A stretch of DNA of 64,000 nucleotides from Brassica napus (taxonomy: Eukaryota; Streptophyta; Magnoliopsida; Brassicales; Brassicaceae). Both the position numbers and the translations under genes were made by a program. The DNA lies in NCBI RefSeq assembly GCF_020379485.1, contig NC_063450.1, forward strand, positions 27,194,137 to 27,258,136, written 5' to 3'. Each line of letters opens with the position of its first letter. Within the stretch, counting starts at the first letter, position 1. Below are positions 11,761 to 23,002 of this stretch, in pieces. The notes beneath the pieces are model-generated. The model ran no database searches, was not told the origin of the DNA, and saw nothing but the letters and a program-made list of their open reading frames with translations.

Positions 11761-12838
11761 TCTTAGTTTAACCCTATCATAAATAATTCTAAAACAATTT
11801 TAAATTGACTTGTTTACCGTTCTTGGCGCGTCATTATCAACGGTAACCTCGGGTGCGTTTGAATCTCTGTTGTTAGATCCACTCACCTCACCGTTCTGCT
11901 CGTCTACACGATGTGAAGGACTCTTTGTGGAAGATCCTGAGGTCACTCGAGGTTGTTGTGGATTCTCGGCCTCACTCGCTGCATGAGTTGGTGTTGGCGA
12001 TTTTTGTGGCTGACTCGGAATCACTGGGCGTGGTGTACCCTCGCTATCTCCCTGAGAAGGAAATTCTGCTGCTGGTGTGGAGGAATGAACGCCTTGATGT
12101 TCCGGTGGAGATGCTGCGGTTTCTCTCACACGGTTCCGAGCCCTCTTGGTTGGATTCGACGAGGACCCACCATCCAGACCACGGTCTCGCTTCCTCTTCT
12201 TCTCTGTGGTCTCACTCCTCTTCGCCGCATCTCTCTTTTTCTTAGCGGCGGCTCTCCTTTTCGCTGCCGCTTCTTTTCTTTTCATGCCGGCGTTCTTCTT
12301 CTTCTCCGACGCTCCCACTTTTTCTTTCTTCTCGGCGATCCGAGTTTTTGGCGACATTGCACACACAAAATTGGAGATGGGGATTGTTGTTTTGAGATGA
12401 TTGTGCTTGAATCTGAGTTTGATTAGAGATGGGAGTTTGAAATTGTGGTGGTTATGGGAGAGAGAGTTTGAAATCCGTTTGAAATCGTGAGTGGAGAAAG
12501 ATGAAACGGGGAATTTAGGGTTTCAAAGTTGGGCCGGGTCAGGTTAATGGGTTTCGGTGGTTGGATTTGTAAATAAGTTGAAGTTTCTTAGTTACTTAGT
12601 CTTTTTCCCCTATTTTCGATTTTTTTTTTAATTTTTAATTAAAAGTAGAAGAGATCCATTCTAGATTTTTTGACTCCCTTTGTCCCATTCCAGCATTTGA
12701 TCCTATTTTTTTTTTGCTAAGAATGTATACTTGTATTTTTATCTAGATATAATATGAAATCATCTACATATATATATGGGTTTTCTTAATTAATAGGCTT
12801 AGCCTAAACCGAACAAAAGAAGACCAAAATACCTCTAA

Positions 12839-15800
12839 TCCTTACTAATAAAAGGGACCTTTTGAGGCTCCATAAAGCGTTCACATCAGCGAAAAAAATT
12901 TCTCCCGAAAGATGACACGTGGCATAAAATATAGTTTTACATTTTAATATTATTAATTTTCAAAAATTATAAATAATATGTAAACATACATCATAAAAAA
13001 TAGAAACACTACATTAAACATACGTAAAATTATCATTTTTCACTTAAAAAAAAAGACCTTACTAATAAAAGGAACCTTTTAAGGCTCCATAAAGCGTCCA
13101 CATCAGCAAAAAAAACTTCTCCCGAAAGATGACACGTGGCATAAAATATAGTTTTACATTTTAATATTATTAATTTTCAAAAATTATAAATAATATGTAA
13201 ACATACAACATAAAAAATGGAAACACTACATTAAACATACGTAAAATTACCATTTTTCACTAAAAAAAAAGACGGCTTATCTCCATAATGTAACATTGCC
13301 GTTTTATAAATAAAAATATATATTATATATAATTTCGAAAATAATAAATATACGTAAACATACAACATAAAAAATGGAAATACTACATTAAACATGTGTA
13401 AGATTACAATTTTACATTTTTATTTTTAAAAAATAATATGTAAACATACAATATAAAAATTGAAAAAACTACATTAAACATACGTAAGATTATCATTTTT
13501 CACTAAAAAAAACTGCTTATCTCCATAATGTAACATTACTATTTTGTAAAAAAAAACATTATATATAATTTCGAAAATAATAAATAATATGTAAACATAC
13601 AACATAAAAAATGGAAATACTACATTAAACATACGTAAGATTACCATTTTACATTTAAAAATAACAATAATATGTAAACATACAACATAAAAAAATGGAA
13701 AAACTACATTAAAGATATGTAATATTACTATTTTTCACTAAAAAAATGGCTAATCTCCATAATGTAACATTACCATTTTATAAAAAATGATAAAAAAAAC
13801 ATAAATATAACTATTTGACTATTTATCCAAGTTTCTTCTATTAAACATTCCCGTTTTACATTAAAAATGGAAAAAAAACATTAAGATTTAAACATCTATC
13901 TTAAAATATAAAATATAGATATTAACTAAATATAAAATATAAGAAAGAGAAATACTCAATATATAGAAAAATAAATAATAAGTAAATATTATAAAATATA
14001 AATATATGAATTATATATACAATAATAAGTAAATGCACAAATTTTAAAATATGGAAAGAGTACATTAAATATTAAACATCTATCTTAAAATGTAAAATAT
14101 AGATATTAAGTAAATAGAAAGAAAAAGAAAAAGAAATACACAACTTAAGAACAATGGAAAAAGTATATTAATATTTAAACATATATCTTAAAATGTAAAA
14201 TATAGATATTACGCAAATAGAAAGTATAAGAAAAGGAAATACACAATTTAAAAAAATGGAAAAAGTACATTAGTATTTAAACATCTATCTTAAAATGTAA
14301 ATCTATCTTAAAATATAAAATTATTAGTAAATAGAAAGTATAAAAAATAGAAATACACGATATAAACAAAAATAAATAATAAGTAAATATATAATATAAG
14401 TAAATACACAATTTAAAAATGGAAAATTACATTAAGATTTAAAAATATATCTTAAAATTTAAAATATAGATATTACGTAAATAGAAATAATAACAAATGG
14501 AAATATAAATTTAAAGAAAATGAAAAATGTACATTAAGATTTAAACATCTATCTTAAAGTGTAAAATAGATATTAAGTAAATAAAAAGTACAAGAAATGG
14601 AATTACATATACAGGAAAATAAATAATAAGTAAATAATGTAAATATATAATATATGAATTATATATATAATAATAAGTAAATACACAATTTTTTTAAAAA
14701 AATTGAAAAATTTCATTAAGCATAAAACATCTATCTTAAAATGTAAAATATATAATATAAGTAAACACTTCTTTCCTCGCCGAATCAGGTATTGGTTCAT
14801 GTTGGTTTAGTATTGTTTTTGGTTTATTAACCGGTTTAGGATGTTCCTATTGTAAATATAATTTAAGTTGGTTTAGCATATATTATGCTTAAAATAACTT
14901 AAATTAAATAATAGTAATATTATGCTTGAAATATAATTTTAGAGAGTTTTCAAATATAGTTTACAGAACATTATAGGTGATGAATTTAATTTATTAAATT
15001 CGTTTATTACTTAAAACTAAGTTTTTTTTAAAAACATACTGAGTTATAAATATCAATGCTGGATTGGTGAGTATAACATGAAGACAAAAATATAAATATT
15101 TCATTTTCAAGATAAGAAATTCAGCTTTTATTCAGTTGCTCAATATATAATATCTTAAATTATTTTTTAAAAAATATACATAATTTATATATATAGATTA
15201 ATCTTCCAAACTTAAACTATTATATTATATATGAATAATGTTTTTAAATAAAAATAATTTCTGGTTTAAAAAAAATAAAAACAACAAATGGTTATTTTCA
15301 AATAATGGATGTAATTTACATTATACTATCATTTATCAAGTATTAGATACGTTTTGATATATCATTATTTTCTATTTCCTGAAAAAATAAATTGTTAAAC
15401 ATCAATATTGTCTAGGTTAAGTATACTAACAGCACAAATTCAAACATCACAAAAAATATTTACATAAACATTATAATACAATAATTTAATCAAAAAATAC
15501 AATTAAAAAAACGATATTCAAAAGAATAGTTATATACTTAATATTTGAAAATCAAAGATATTTTTGCTAAAATTGTACTTACCTAGCCAAGGAGATCGAC
15601 CATCTTTTTACGGATCGATCGATTGTTGAGCATGTGGTCGATCCGAAAATACTCTGCAGTTTAATTAAATATATAAAACATTTATTCCAACACTCAACAG
15701 ATAATATTGCTAAATATGATAACTAGATAACCAACAAAATTACAAAAACATATTTAAATAGTAAAAAATATGTTAATTTAATGTGTTAAAATTTAAAAAT

Positions 15801-15926
15801 AAATTTTAATTATGACATGCATCTTAACATTTATATAAATATATATCATAACCTAAATATAAATAATTTAACTACTTAAATTAGAAAAAAATAAAAATCT
15901 CGGGCGTAGCCCGGGTTAATCCCTAG
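12839..15926 (+). mobile_element. Helitron H1, non-autonomous
   Basis: The 5' end reads TCCTTACTAATAAAAGGGAC preceded by A. The 3' end has the hairpin CGGGCGTAGCCCG, then GTTAATCC and the CTAG terminus at 15923-15926. There are no terminal inverted repeats or target duplications, as expected for Helitrons. No Rep/helicase coding is present; the 3.1-kb interior is over three quarters A/T. The first roughly 213 bp is tandemly duplicated: the CTTACTAATAAAAGG start recurs at 13055 with nearly the same following text. Element ends were judged from memory of Brassicaceae Helitron termini. Confidence 0.75.
13880..14760 (+). repeat. Tandem AT-rich repeat inside Helitron H1
   Basis: A unit of roughly 100-150 bp beginning AAACATCTATCTTAAAATGT and containing ATAGATATTAAGTAAATAGA recurs about seven times with gaps and point changes (starts near 13886, 14072, 14178, 14280, 14437, 14541 and 14727). 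Confidence 0.75.
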
Positions 15927-15954
15927 ACAAATTTACTTGTATTGGTTCTAACAT

Positions 15955-17561
15955 TAATACATTTTGAGGCTCCATAGAGCGTCCACATCAGCAAAAAAAT
16001 TTCTCCCGAAAAATGATACGTGCCATAAAATATTGTTTTATATTTTAATATTACTAATTTTTGAAAATTATAAATAATATGCAAACATACAGCATAAAAA
16101 ATGAAAAAACTACATTAAACATATGTAAAATTACCATTTTTCACTTAAAAAAAAGACGGCTTATCTCCATAATGTAACATTACCATTTTATAAAAAAAGA
16201 CAAAAAACATTATATATAATTTCGAAAATAATAAATATATGTAAACATACAACATAAAAAATAGAAATACTACATTAAACATATGTAAGATTACCATTTT
16301 ACATTTTTATTTTTTAAAAATAATATGTAAACATACAACATAAAAAATGGAAAAACTACATTAAACATATGTAAGATTACCATTTTCACTTAAAAAAACG
16401 GCCTATCTCCATAATGTAACATTACCATTTTATAAAAAAAGAAAAAAAAAACATAAATATAATTATTTGACTATTTGTCCAAGTTCTTCTATTAAACATT
16501 GCCGTTTTATATTAAAAAAAGAAAAATACATTAAGATTTAAACATCTATTTTAAAATATAAAATATAGATATTAACTAAATATAAAGTATAAGAAAGAGA
16601 AATACTCAATATATAGAAAAATAAATAATAGAGACCTTTTGAGGCTTCATAGAGCGTCCACATCAGCAAAAAAAACTTCTTCCGAAAGATGACACGTGGC
16701 ATAAAATATAGTTTTACTTTTTAATATTACTAATTTTCGAAAATTATAAATAATATGTAAACATACAGCATAAAAAATGGAAAAACTACATTAAACATAT
16801 GTAAAATTACTATTTTTCACTTAAAAAAAGACGGCTTATCTCCATAATGTAACATTACCGTTTTATAAAAAAAAAAAATAAAAAAAATTATATATAATTT
16901 TGAAAATAATAAATATATGTAAACATACAACATAAAAAATGGAAATACTACATTAAACATATGTAAGATTACCATTTTACAATTTTATTTTTTAAAAATA
17001 ATATGTAAACATACAACATAAAAAATTGAAAAACTACATTAAACATATGTAAGATTACCATTTTATACTAACAACACAAATTCAAACATCACAAAAAATA
17101 TTTACATAAACATTATAATACAATAATTAATCAAAAAATACAATTAAAAAAAATATTCAAAAAATAGTTATATACTTAATATTTGAAAATCAAAGACATT
17201 TTTGCTAAAATTGTACTTACCTGGCCAAGGAGATCGACCATCTTTTTACGGATCGATCGATTGTTGAGCATGTGGTCGATCCGAAAATACTCTGCAGTTT
17301 AATTAAATATCTAAAACATTTATTCCAACACTCAACAGATAGTTTTCCTAAATATGATAACTAGATAGCCAACAAAATTACAAAAAAATATTTAAATAGT
17401 AAAAAATATGTTAATTTAACGTGTTAAAATTTAAAAATAAATTTTAATTATGACAAGCATCTTAACATTTATATAAATATATATCATAACCTAAATATAA
17501 ATAATTTAACAACTTAAATTAGAAAAAAAAAATCCCGGGCGTAGCCCGGGTTAATCCCTAG
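15955..17561 (+). mobile_element. Helitron copies H2 (truncated) and H3
   Basis: Two more copies of the H1 family follow head to tail. H2 begins at about 15955 inside the 5' region (TTTTGAGGCTCCATAGAGCG) and breaks off at about 16623. H3 starts at about 16625 (GAGACCTTTTGAGGCTTCAT) and has the family 3' end: hairpin CCCGGGCGTAGCCCGGG (17534-17550) and CTAG at 17558-17561. The last 500 bp of H3 matches the last 500 bp of H1 with few changes. H3 lacks most of the middle, so it is an internally deleted copy. Confidence 0.7.
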
Positions 17562-18111
17562 TCTATATATATAAAGGAGACTTACCTCTCTTCTCATGTG
17601 TCCAACGTCAGCAAGAGCACAAGGGGCAAAAGACTCCACGTGTAATCACTTTAATTTTAAGTGTTTCACGCCTTTGTTAGGCACACAATAATGGACCTGA
17701 ATTTTCAAAACGAGCCCACAAAATCAGAATTACTTATAATGAACTAAACTTCCTACGGAGCCCACCACAAGCTCCTCCTTCGAACTCTCTTCTTCATATT
17801 TTTTTTCTTTTGAAAACAGCTCTTCGTCTTCGTCGTCTATATTGTTCTCTTTTCCACTGGAGAAACATAACTATATGTAACGCTTTCTCCACCATTGAGA
17901 AAATATATTAAGTTTCACCATTAAGTCAGTCCGTTCAACTTTCCCACTACTCGAATTTAATTACTCATCTTCCCATCTTCTTTGCAAATCCCTAGTTTTC
18001 CATACCATAAATAGTGGTGCAGCCATCTACATATCTCATTGTTTCACAAGATTCATCATCGTTTCTTCCTTATAGCGGTGACGCGTCTAATGTAGAGTCA
18101 AGAACCAAAAG

Positions 18112-18882
18112 ATGAGTGATACAGAGGAGGCCATGAATGATCTGCGATGACCTTTCATACACACATGAGGGTGTACCGGATCGGTTCAAGACAATCGAGT
18201 ATTATGGGTTCACCTCAAGTTATCAGATACAACTCTATCCCTATTCTTTCATATTCAATTCATTGTAAGAAGAAAAGTTCCAAACTTTTTCATTTTTTTT
18301 TTAATTTGTTAAAAGTTGTGACTGATTTGTATCTTTTGGGTCCAGCGTAGTTATTCTTCTCCAACACAAGCTGCAATCACTAAGGATCTCAGTTTAACTG
18401 TAGCTGAGGACCTGAGGTACTTAACCAATTTTTCTGTGTAGAGCTGTCTGGTTGATTCTTTGCCTGACTTTGATATCTTGTCCATGTATTAGTACTCTGT
18501 GTTTGGTTCTCTATCCAACGTGGCTGCTATGGTTGGTGCAATTTCCACTGGTCAGATCGCATAATATATTGAACAAAAAGGGGTATTGTTTCGTTTCCTG
18601 AGTATTAAGCTACCCTGTTTCGAATCTTCATCCCGCTAATAACATATTCATTGCTTTACTTAACCCTTTGATTGTGTGTTTTCTTTGACAGTCCCTCATG
18701 AATGCTGGTCGGCTTTGCATATCATTAGCAAAAGTGAGTTATTTTTCAGTTTCTTTATTTGACTTCAGTCTGAAAATATTAGATTGACCTTATATCACAC
18801 TGGCTTTATAGGATACTTCTTTATTAATTTTCTTTTCATGGGAAGACTTTTAGAAGGCTCTGGTGTTGGGATTATTTAGTGG
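18112..18882 (+). pseudogene. Captured fragment of an ERD6-like sugar transporter gene
   Basis: From ATG at 18112 the text follows the N-terminal half of ERD6-LIKE (ESL) MFS sugar transporters: DTEEAMNDLR, GSRQSSIMGSPQVIR, then SPTQAAITKDLSLTVAE at 18362-18405. After an intron come YSVFGSLSNVAAMVGAISTG at 18493, SLMNAGRLCISLAK at 18692, and, after another intron, FMGRLLEGSGVGII at about 18835-18880. Intron junctions (GT...AG) remain, so it was copied from genomic DNA. It is dead: frame changes in exon 1, a TGA after NDLR, TAA at 18562 and a TAG at about 18879. Only the first transmembrane segments would be encoded. The full-length parent gene should lie elsewhere in the genome. Confidence 0.8.
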
Positions 18883-18984
18883 ATATTAGTCCTTGGATAT
18901 GGCTTACTTAGATCTCAATGGAACATGTATCACTGGCTATATCATTTGTATAGCTCTAACATATGTGTTATGTTCAGTTATTAC

Positions 18985-19620
18985 ACAGGCAATAGGTTTA
19001 AAGAAGCATATGAAAAGGCTCAATGCTCCAAAACATTGGATGCTTGACAAACTTGGTGGTGCATTTGTATTTCTTCTATGAGAATTTATGTCTTCTCTAT
19101 GATAGCGAGGGACGTTTCCGTCTTCACTCCATCAGGGACGAAGAAGCTAAGGTTTTGATCTCTCTTGCTCTTGATATAATTTAGAGTAATGTTTGACATG
19201 TATGTGTACCAATAAGATTTGTTTCTTTTCTTCTCTACAGTATAAGCTTTGCAAGGTTCAAACTATCCAGTTCGAACAAAAGGGCATCTCCTTCCATAAC
19301 AAACCATTAAGCTCGACCTGGAGGAGAACAAGATTGTTGAGTTCATCAAGTTAGATTTCGGTAATGTTGTGATGGTGACTGGAGGTAGAAACAGAGGGCG
19401 GGTTGGTGTGATTAGAAACCGTTCAAAGCTTAAGGGAAGCTTTGAGACTACCACCACATACAAGACTCAACAGGACATGAGTTTGCAACAAGGTTGAGGA
19501 ATGTGTTCACGCTAGGCAAAGGGTCAAAGTGTTGGGTGTCTTTTATCAAGGGTTTAGGGTGTTAAGCTTACCAAAATAGAAGAATCCAGGAAGAGGCTCG
19601 CTAGCCAACAGACTGCTTAA
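18985..19620 (+). pseudogene. Captured fragment of the 40S ribosomal protein S4 gene
   Basis: After an intron-like tract ending TTACACAG, 18991-19068 encodes [20 protein letters not shown], the N-terminus of eukaryotic RPS4 (eS4). An internal part is missing. At 19093-19151 LLYDSEGRFRLHSIRDEEAK follows, then a retained intron with acceptor TCTCTACAG at 19240. The C-terminal half continues with [25 protein letters not shown] and [16 protein letters not shown], and ends ARKR-like to TAA at 19618-19620. Deletions and frame changes make it non-functional. It lies directly behind the transporter fragment in the same orientation, forming a chimeric block. Confidence 0.85.
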
Positions 19621-21512
19621 TTTGTGACTTTGAGCTATTTATTATGTTGTTTAGATGACTTTTATTTTCTACACTCACTTTGCTTTTGGTTCGCTTCCAA
19701 GCTTTGAAAATAATATGTTTTTTAAACTATCTCAAGAGTTAAAAATGGATCCATAGAATATCTCAAAATAGAAAATCTTAAAATAGACGCATATGTTCTC
19801 GCTGCTCAGTTTTGAATCTTATCTTATTTTATCAAAAGTTTAAGGGTGTTAATCATTTATGCAATTAAATTGTTTTGCAAATAATATATATTCACAAGTC
19901 CAAGTAAAGTTTACTCATTTTCAAATCGAATACAGTATATAGATTCTAATTAATATTTACGAATTCTTAATTTTTGTCTTTGTATTTTAAATAAAAAATT
20001 CATTTAAGTCTCTCAGAATAAAATAAAAAAAACAATCTCATATGACAAACATTTCTTTTTTTAAACACTTATTATCATTTCAGAAAAGATAGTACGAGCG
20101 TGAGCTTCTTCAAACATAGTTTGGTAACATCAACCAAAACTAAATAGAAGCAGAGGGAACCAGTAGGTCCCGAAACAGAGCAAAAGAACAAAAAAGACAC
20201 TACGATGACAAAGGTCGTAGGAGGAGAAGAAAAGCAGACAGTCAGAAAGAGATGAGCTCTTCACCAAAAGCAGAGAAGCGTAGCTTTTATTATAAACATA
20301 TGAACAAACTTATAAACTTCATCTGATGGGAGATAATAGCAAACAAACACATGCACTGCTATTGCTTCAGTTTTCCCTTAAACTTTTGCTTCTATTTTTT
20401 CTTTATTGAGCTTTTGCTTCTGTTTTCACCTTCAACTACTATTGCAATTTTTTCTCATTATGCCTGTCAAAAAAAATTACAACCTAAGCAAAGCCATAGC
20501 TAAATAAGTTAAAGGACCCCCGGAACAACATAAAAAACCATAGGCGGACTGTGTAAACCATCTGAGTGCAACATGAATCCCAAAAAATACACATTAGTCA
20601 TACTCCTTTAACAAAATCAAAATATTACCCTAAGTTATAACAACATTCTTAGTATCATATGCACATTATATAGAAACCCCAGCTACATATGTTTTTTTTG
20701 AAACACACTCCGGCTATATACAAATGCAAAAAACAGTGCTTAATATTTGAATAAAATCTACATATAACCAACAAAACAAAACAAAAAATCCTTAGTGAAA
20801 TTAATAAATAACACAAACATATTGATAAATTAGTTTGGCAAACGGAACACCAAGTAAATCCCCTAAAATTAATTACTAACTGTTACTAATATATGAGGAG
20901 CATTGTTAATACCAAAATAATTAACTCAATAAAAATTTAGCCATTTATCAAAAACAAAATTAACTCCATAAAATTACACAAATTATTACACTACCACGCC
21001 AAAGATTTAAATTTCTTATTAACATACATTTTACACAACTATCTAAATCAAAACCTCCAACACAAAAAACAAATATCTCTTACACAAAGTAAGTTACAAA
21101 ATAAACTCATATCAACTACTATCAATTTTCTTAACAACTCCTTCGAGACATCTAATGAGATATCATCTCTAAAGTTGTATGGTCGTCAACAGTCGGTAAG
21201 AACCAGCACTGACATGTCAAGCAATCATTTCCTACGTTAGCTAAAACTACTTAAAGACAACCACGTTTATAAGAATTTGACATTCAAACCGTTGAACGTC
21301 CATCTACTTGCAATAAAAACCTGCAATGTCAAATTACACATAAAACCAACAAAATAATTCATAAATTTAAATAACACAAATGTCAAAGAATCCGCGCGAC
21401 ACACCACTAGTCATATCATATTGTAGAGACTAGAGAATATTCGTATGATCATGAGGAAATTAAAGTATATTATTCTTGACAACGTATGAGGATAAAGAAA
21501 AAACTACTGTTG

Positions 21513-21770
21513 TGTTAAGATTTGAGAGAAGATTTGTGAGAATGTGTTGTATATTTCTTATTGCTTACACCACTATATATAGTGGTTCATACAAGGTGGA
21601 TTCAAAGGGAGAATTGATTACAAAGATACTCTACATAATGACATGGTCAAACTCATAAAGACATAAGGTTGAATGGGTCTTCCATGTGGCTGGATGTAAA
21701 CCCCCAATGGACTCTAGTCTTGAACTTGTATGGTCTAGGTTATGGACCATCCACTTCATGATTCATAACA
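21513..21770 (-). repeat. 3' LTR of copia element B
   Basis: 258 bp, TGTTAAGATT...CATAACA on +. The polypurine tract lies just to its right (21771-21782, CTCCCCCTTGG on +). A palindromic ACTATATATAGT sits in the promoter region of both LTRs (21571-21582 here). Confidence 0.92.
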
Positions 21771-21925
21771 CTCCCCCTTGGATGCCATAACTATATAGGG
21801 TTTGTAACATGCTAATGTTGCCTCATTAAAATCTCTCCCGGAAAACCCAAAACCCAATGTGGTAAAAAGGGAAACCAGAGAAAGGAAAAAGAGTACAACA
21901 TACATTACTCCCCCTGATTTGGACA

Positions 21926-22967
21926 TCACTGAAGGTCCTTGAGTCTACGCGTGCCAATCTTGTTGCGTGAACTTCCTGAATGTGCAAGGGGGCAATGATT
22001 TGGTGAAGAGGTCAGCTGAGTTTTCACTAGACCGGATATGAAGGACGTTGACCTCTCCAGCTTTCTGCGACTCATGGGTAAAGAAGAACTTGGGTAGAAT
22101 ATGTTTGGTTCGGTCACCTTTGATATACCCGTCTTTGAGTTGAGCAATGCAAGCTGCATTATCTTCATATATGATGGTCGGACCCGTTGGGTCGCATATG
22201 GACGCATAATGTGGTCCTATACCTTTTGTTCAAAGATGAACTTTGATCTTATAGCTTATCTTTATGATAGCTTATTCATTCATACCACAGCTTGGTTGGT
22301 TCATGCTGAGAATTCGACCAACCATAAGTATTACCAAAATTTGGCTAATTTGTGGTGATGGTCTATAACCTTTTCTAAGGTTTAATGAATAACCATTTAA
22401 CCTATCTTAGGCTGGTTAGTATAAAACACAAGGAATTTAAAATTCCTCTATGGACTGATTTGAATTGTTCTTATAGAACTTTTCACTTGCTTACATGTAG
22501 TAATTTAATTCAGTCCATGAACAACTTTAGGAAAATGCTGTTCAAGAGAACTTCTTCTCTCATCTTTTGATTCTGAGCTCAATACCGTTTGGTAAACCTT
22601 TTGGTACCAATAATATTATCATCATCATCCAGTGAGTCATATATAGCATACTACATCTTTTGAATTTCTTCAAGACATCATATGTAGTGAAATATGTAGT
22701 AGTATCCACCACATTGGATTATATAGACCTTTCCCGGTCTGTCTCACGATTTATCCTTCTTTCAGGATTTATATATTCACTGGGCATCATATGGCGTTTA
22801 CATATTCATGGCCAATACAATACGCCTTTTATATATCACTTTAAACCCCACATTTCTATCATTATTCATTATGAGTACTCTTGTGTGGGTTTATGATCCT
22901 CGATACTTATCTTTGTATTCATGTGCTACATACTTGCGCATTTTCTATGAATGTATGTGTCGACACA

Positions 22968-23002
<35 letters not shown>

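Larger units (their letters stand above)
8821..12366 (-). pseudogene. DUF1985 (VANC/Ulp1-gene-like) MULE protein, broken
   Basis: Exon 1 starts at ATG 12366 or 12357 and encodes a very basic, Lys/Arg/Ala-rich head; it ends before GTAAAC at 11817. Exon 2 starts at 11070 after a clean CAG and holds the DUF1985-like domain (VDRDDM...FFKPSDYGKGCKLSSRC...TLFGVNGVPIRYSIREHSLLSGL). A frameshift at about 10515 is followed, in another frame, by the rest of the domain (EGYFIEYFILQAEEDLEFC). Further pieces lie at 10241-10060, 10023-9174 (Gly-Glu-Ala and acidic Lys-Asp-Gly-Glu repeats, stops at 9832 and 9730) and 9097-8821 (PKRSHLLRSPF end). In KI-MULE relatives an Ulp1 cysteine protease domain usually follows; none is seen here. 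VANDAL VANC anti-silencing proteins also carry DUF1985 (from memory). The gene is convergent with the transposase gene. Confidence 0.75.
4448..12703. mobile_element. MULE-1: two-gene Mutator-like element (VANDAL/KI-MULE type)
   Basis: The ends are inverted similar: GGACTTTAATCTGC-TATGGGACAAA on the left and, reading inward from 12703, GGATCAAATGCTGGAATGGGACAAA. Both continue into an AAAAAATCT segment. The 9-bp sequence TATTTTTTT lies directly outside each end (4439-4447 and 12704-12712), the size expected for Mutator target duplications. Inside are a decayed MURA-type transposase gene on + and a convergent DUF1985-type gene on -. The non-coding parts carry arrays of a GTAYAACT motif. An 18-bp copy of ATGTATACTTGTATTTTT also lies at 4428-4445 and 12723-12740, so the exact right boundary could be about 20 bp further out. 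Confidence 0.85.
17562..21410 (+). mobile_element. Helitron H4 carrying host gene fragments
   Basis: A Helitron-like 5' end, TCTATATATATAAAGGAGAC, begins at the base after the H3 terminus. A possible 3' end lies at 21388-21410: TCCGCGCG, a short spacer, then CTAG followed by T. The 3' stem is only half preserved, so the right boundary is uncertain. Between them lie 5' pieces of an ERD6-like sugar transporter gene and an RPS4 gene, both + and both with introns. Capture of intron-bearing fragments in one orientation fits Helitron capture better than retroposition. From 19700 to 21390 the DNA is AT-rich with no gene seen. Confidence 0.5.
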
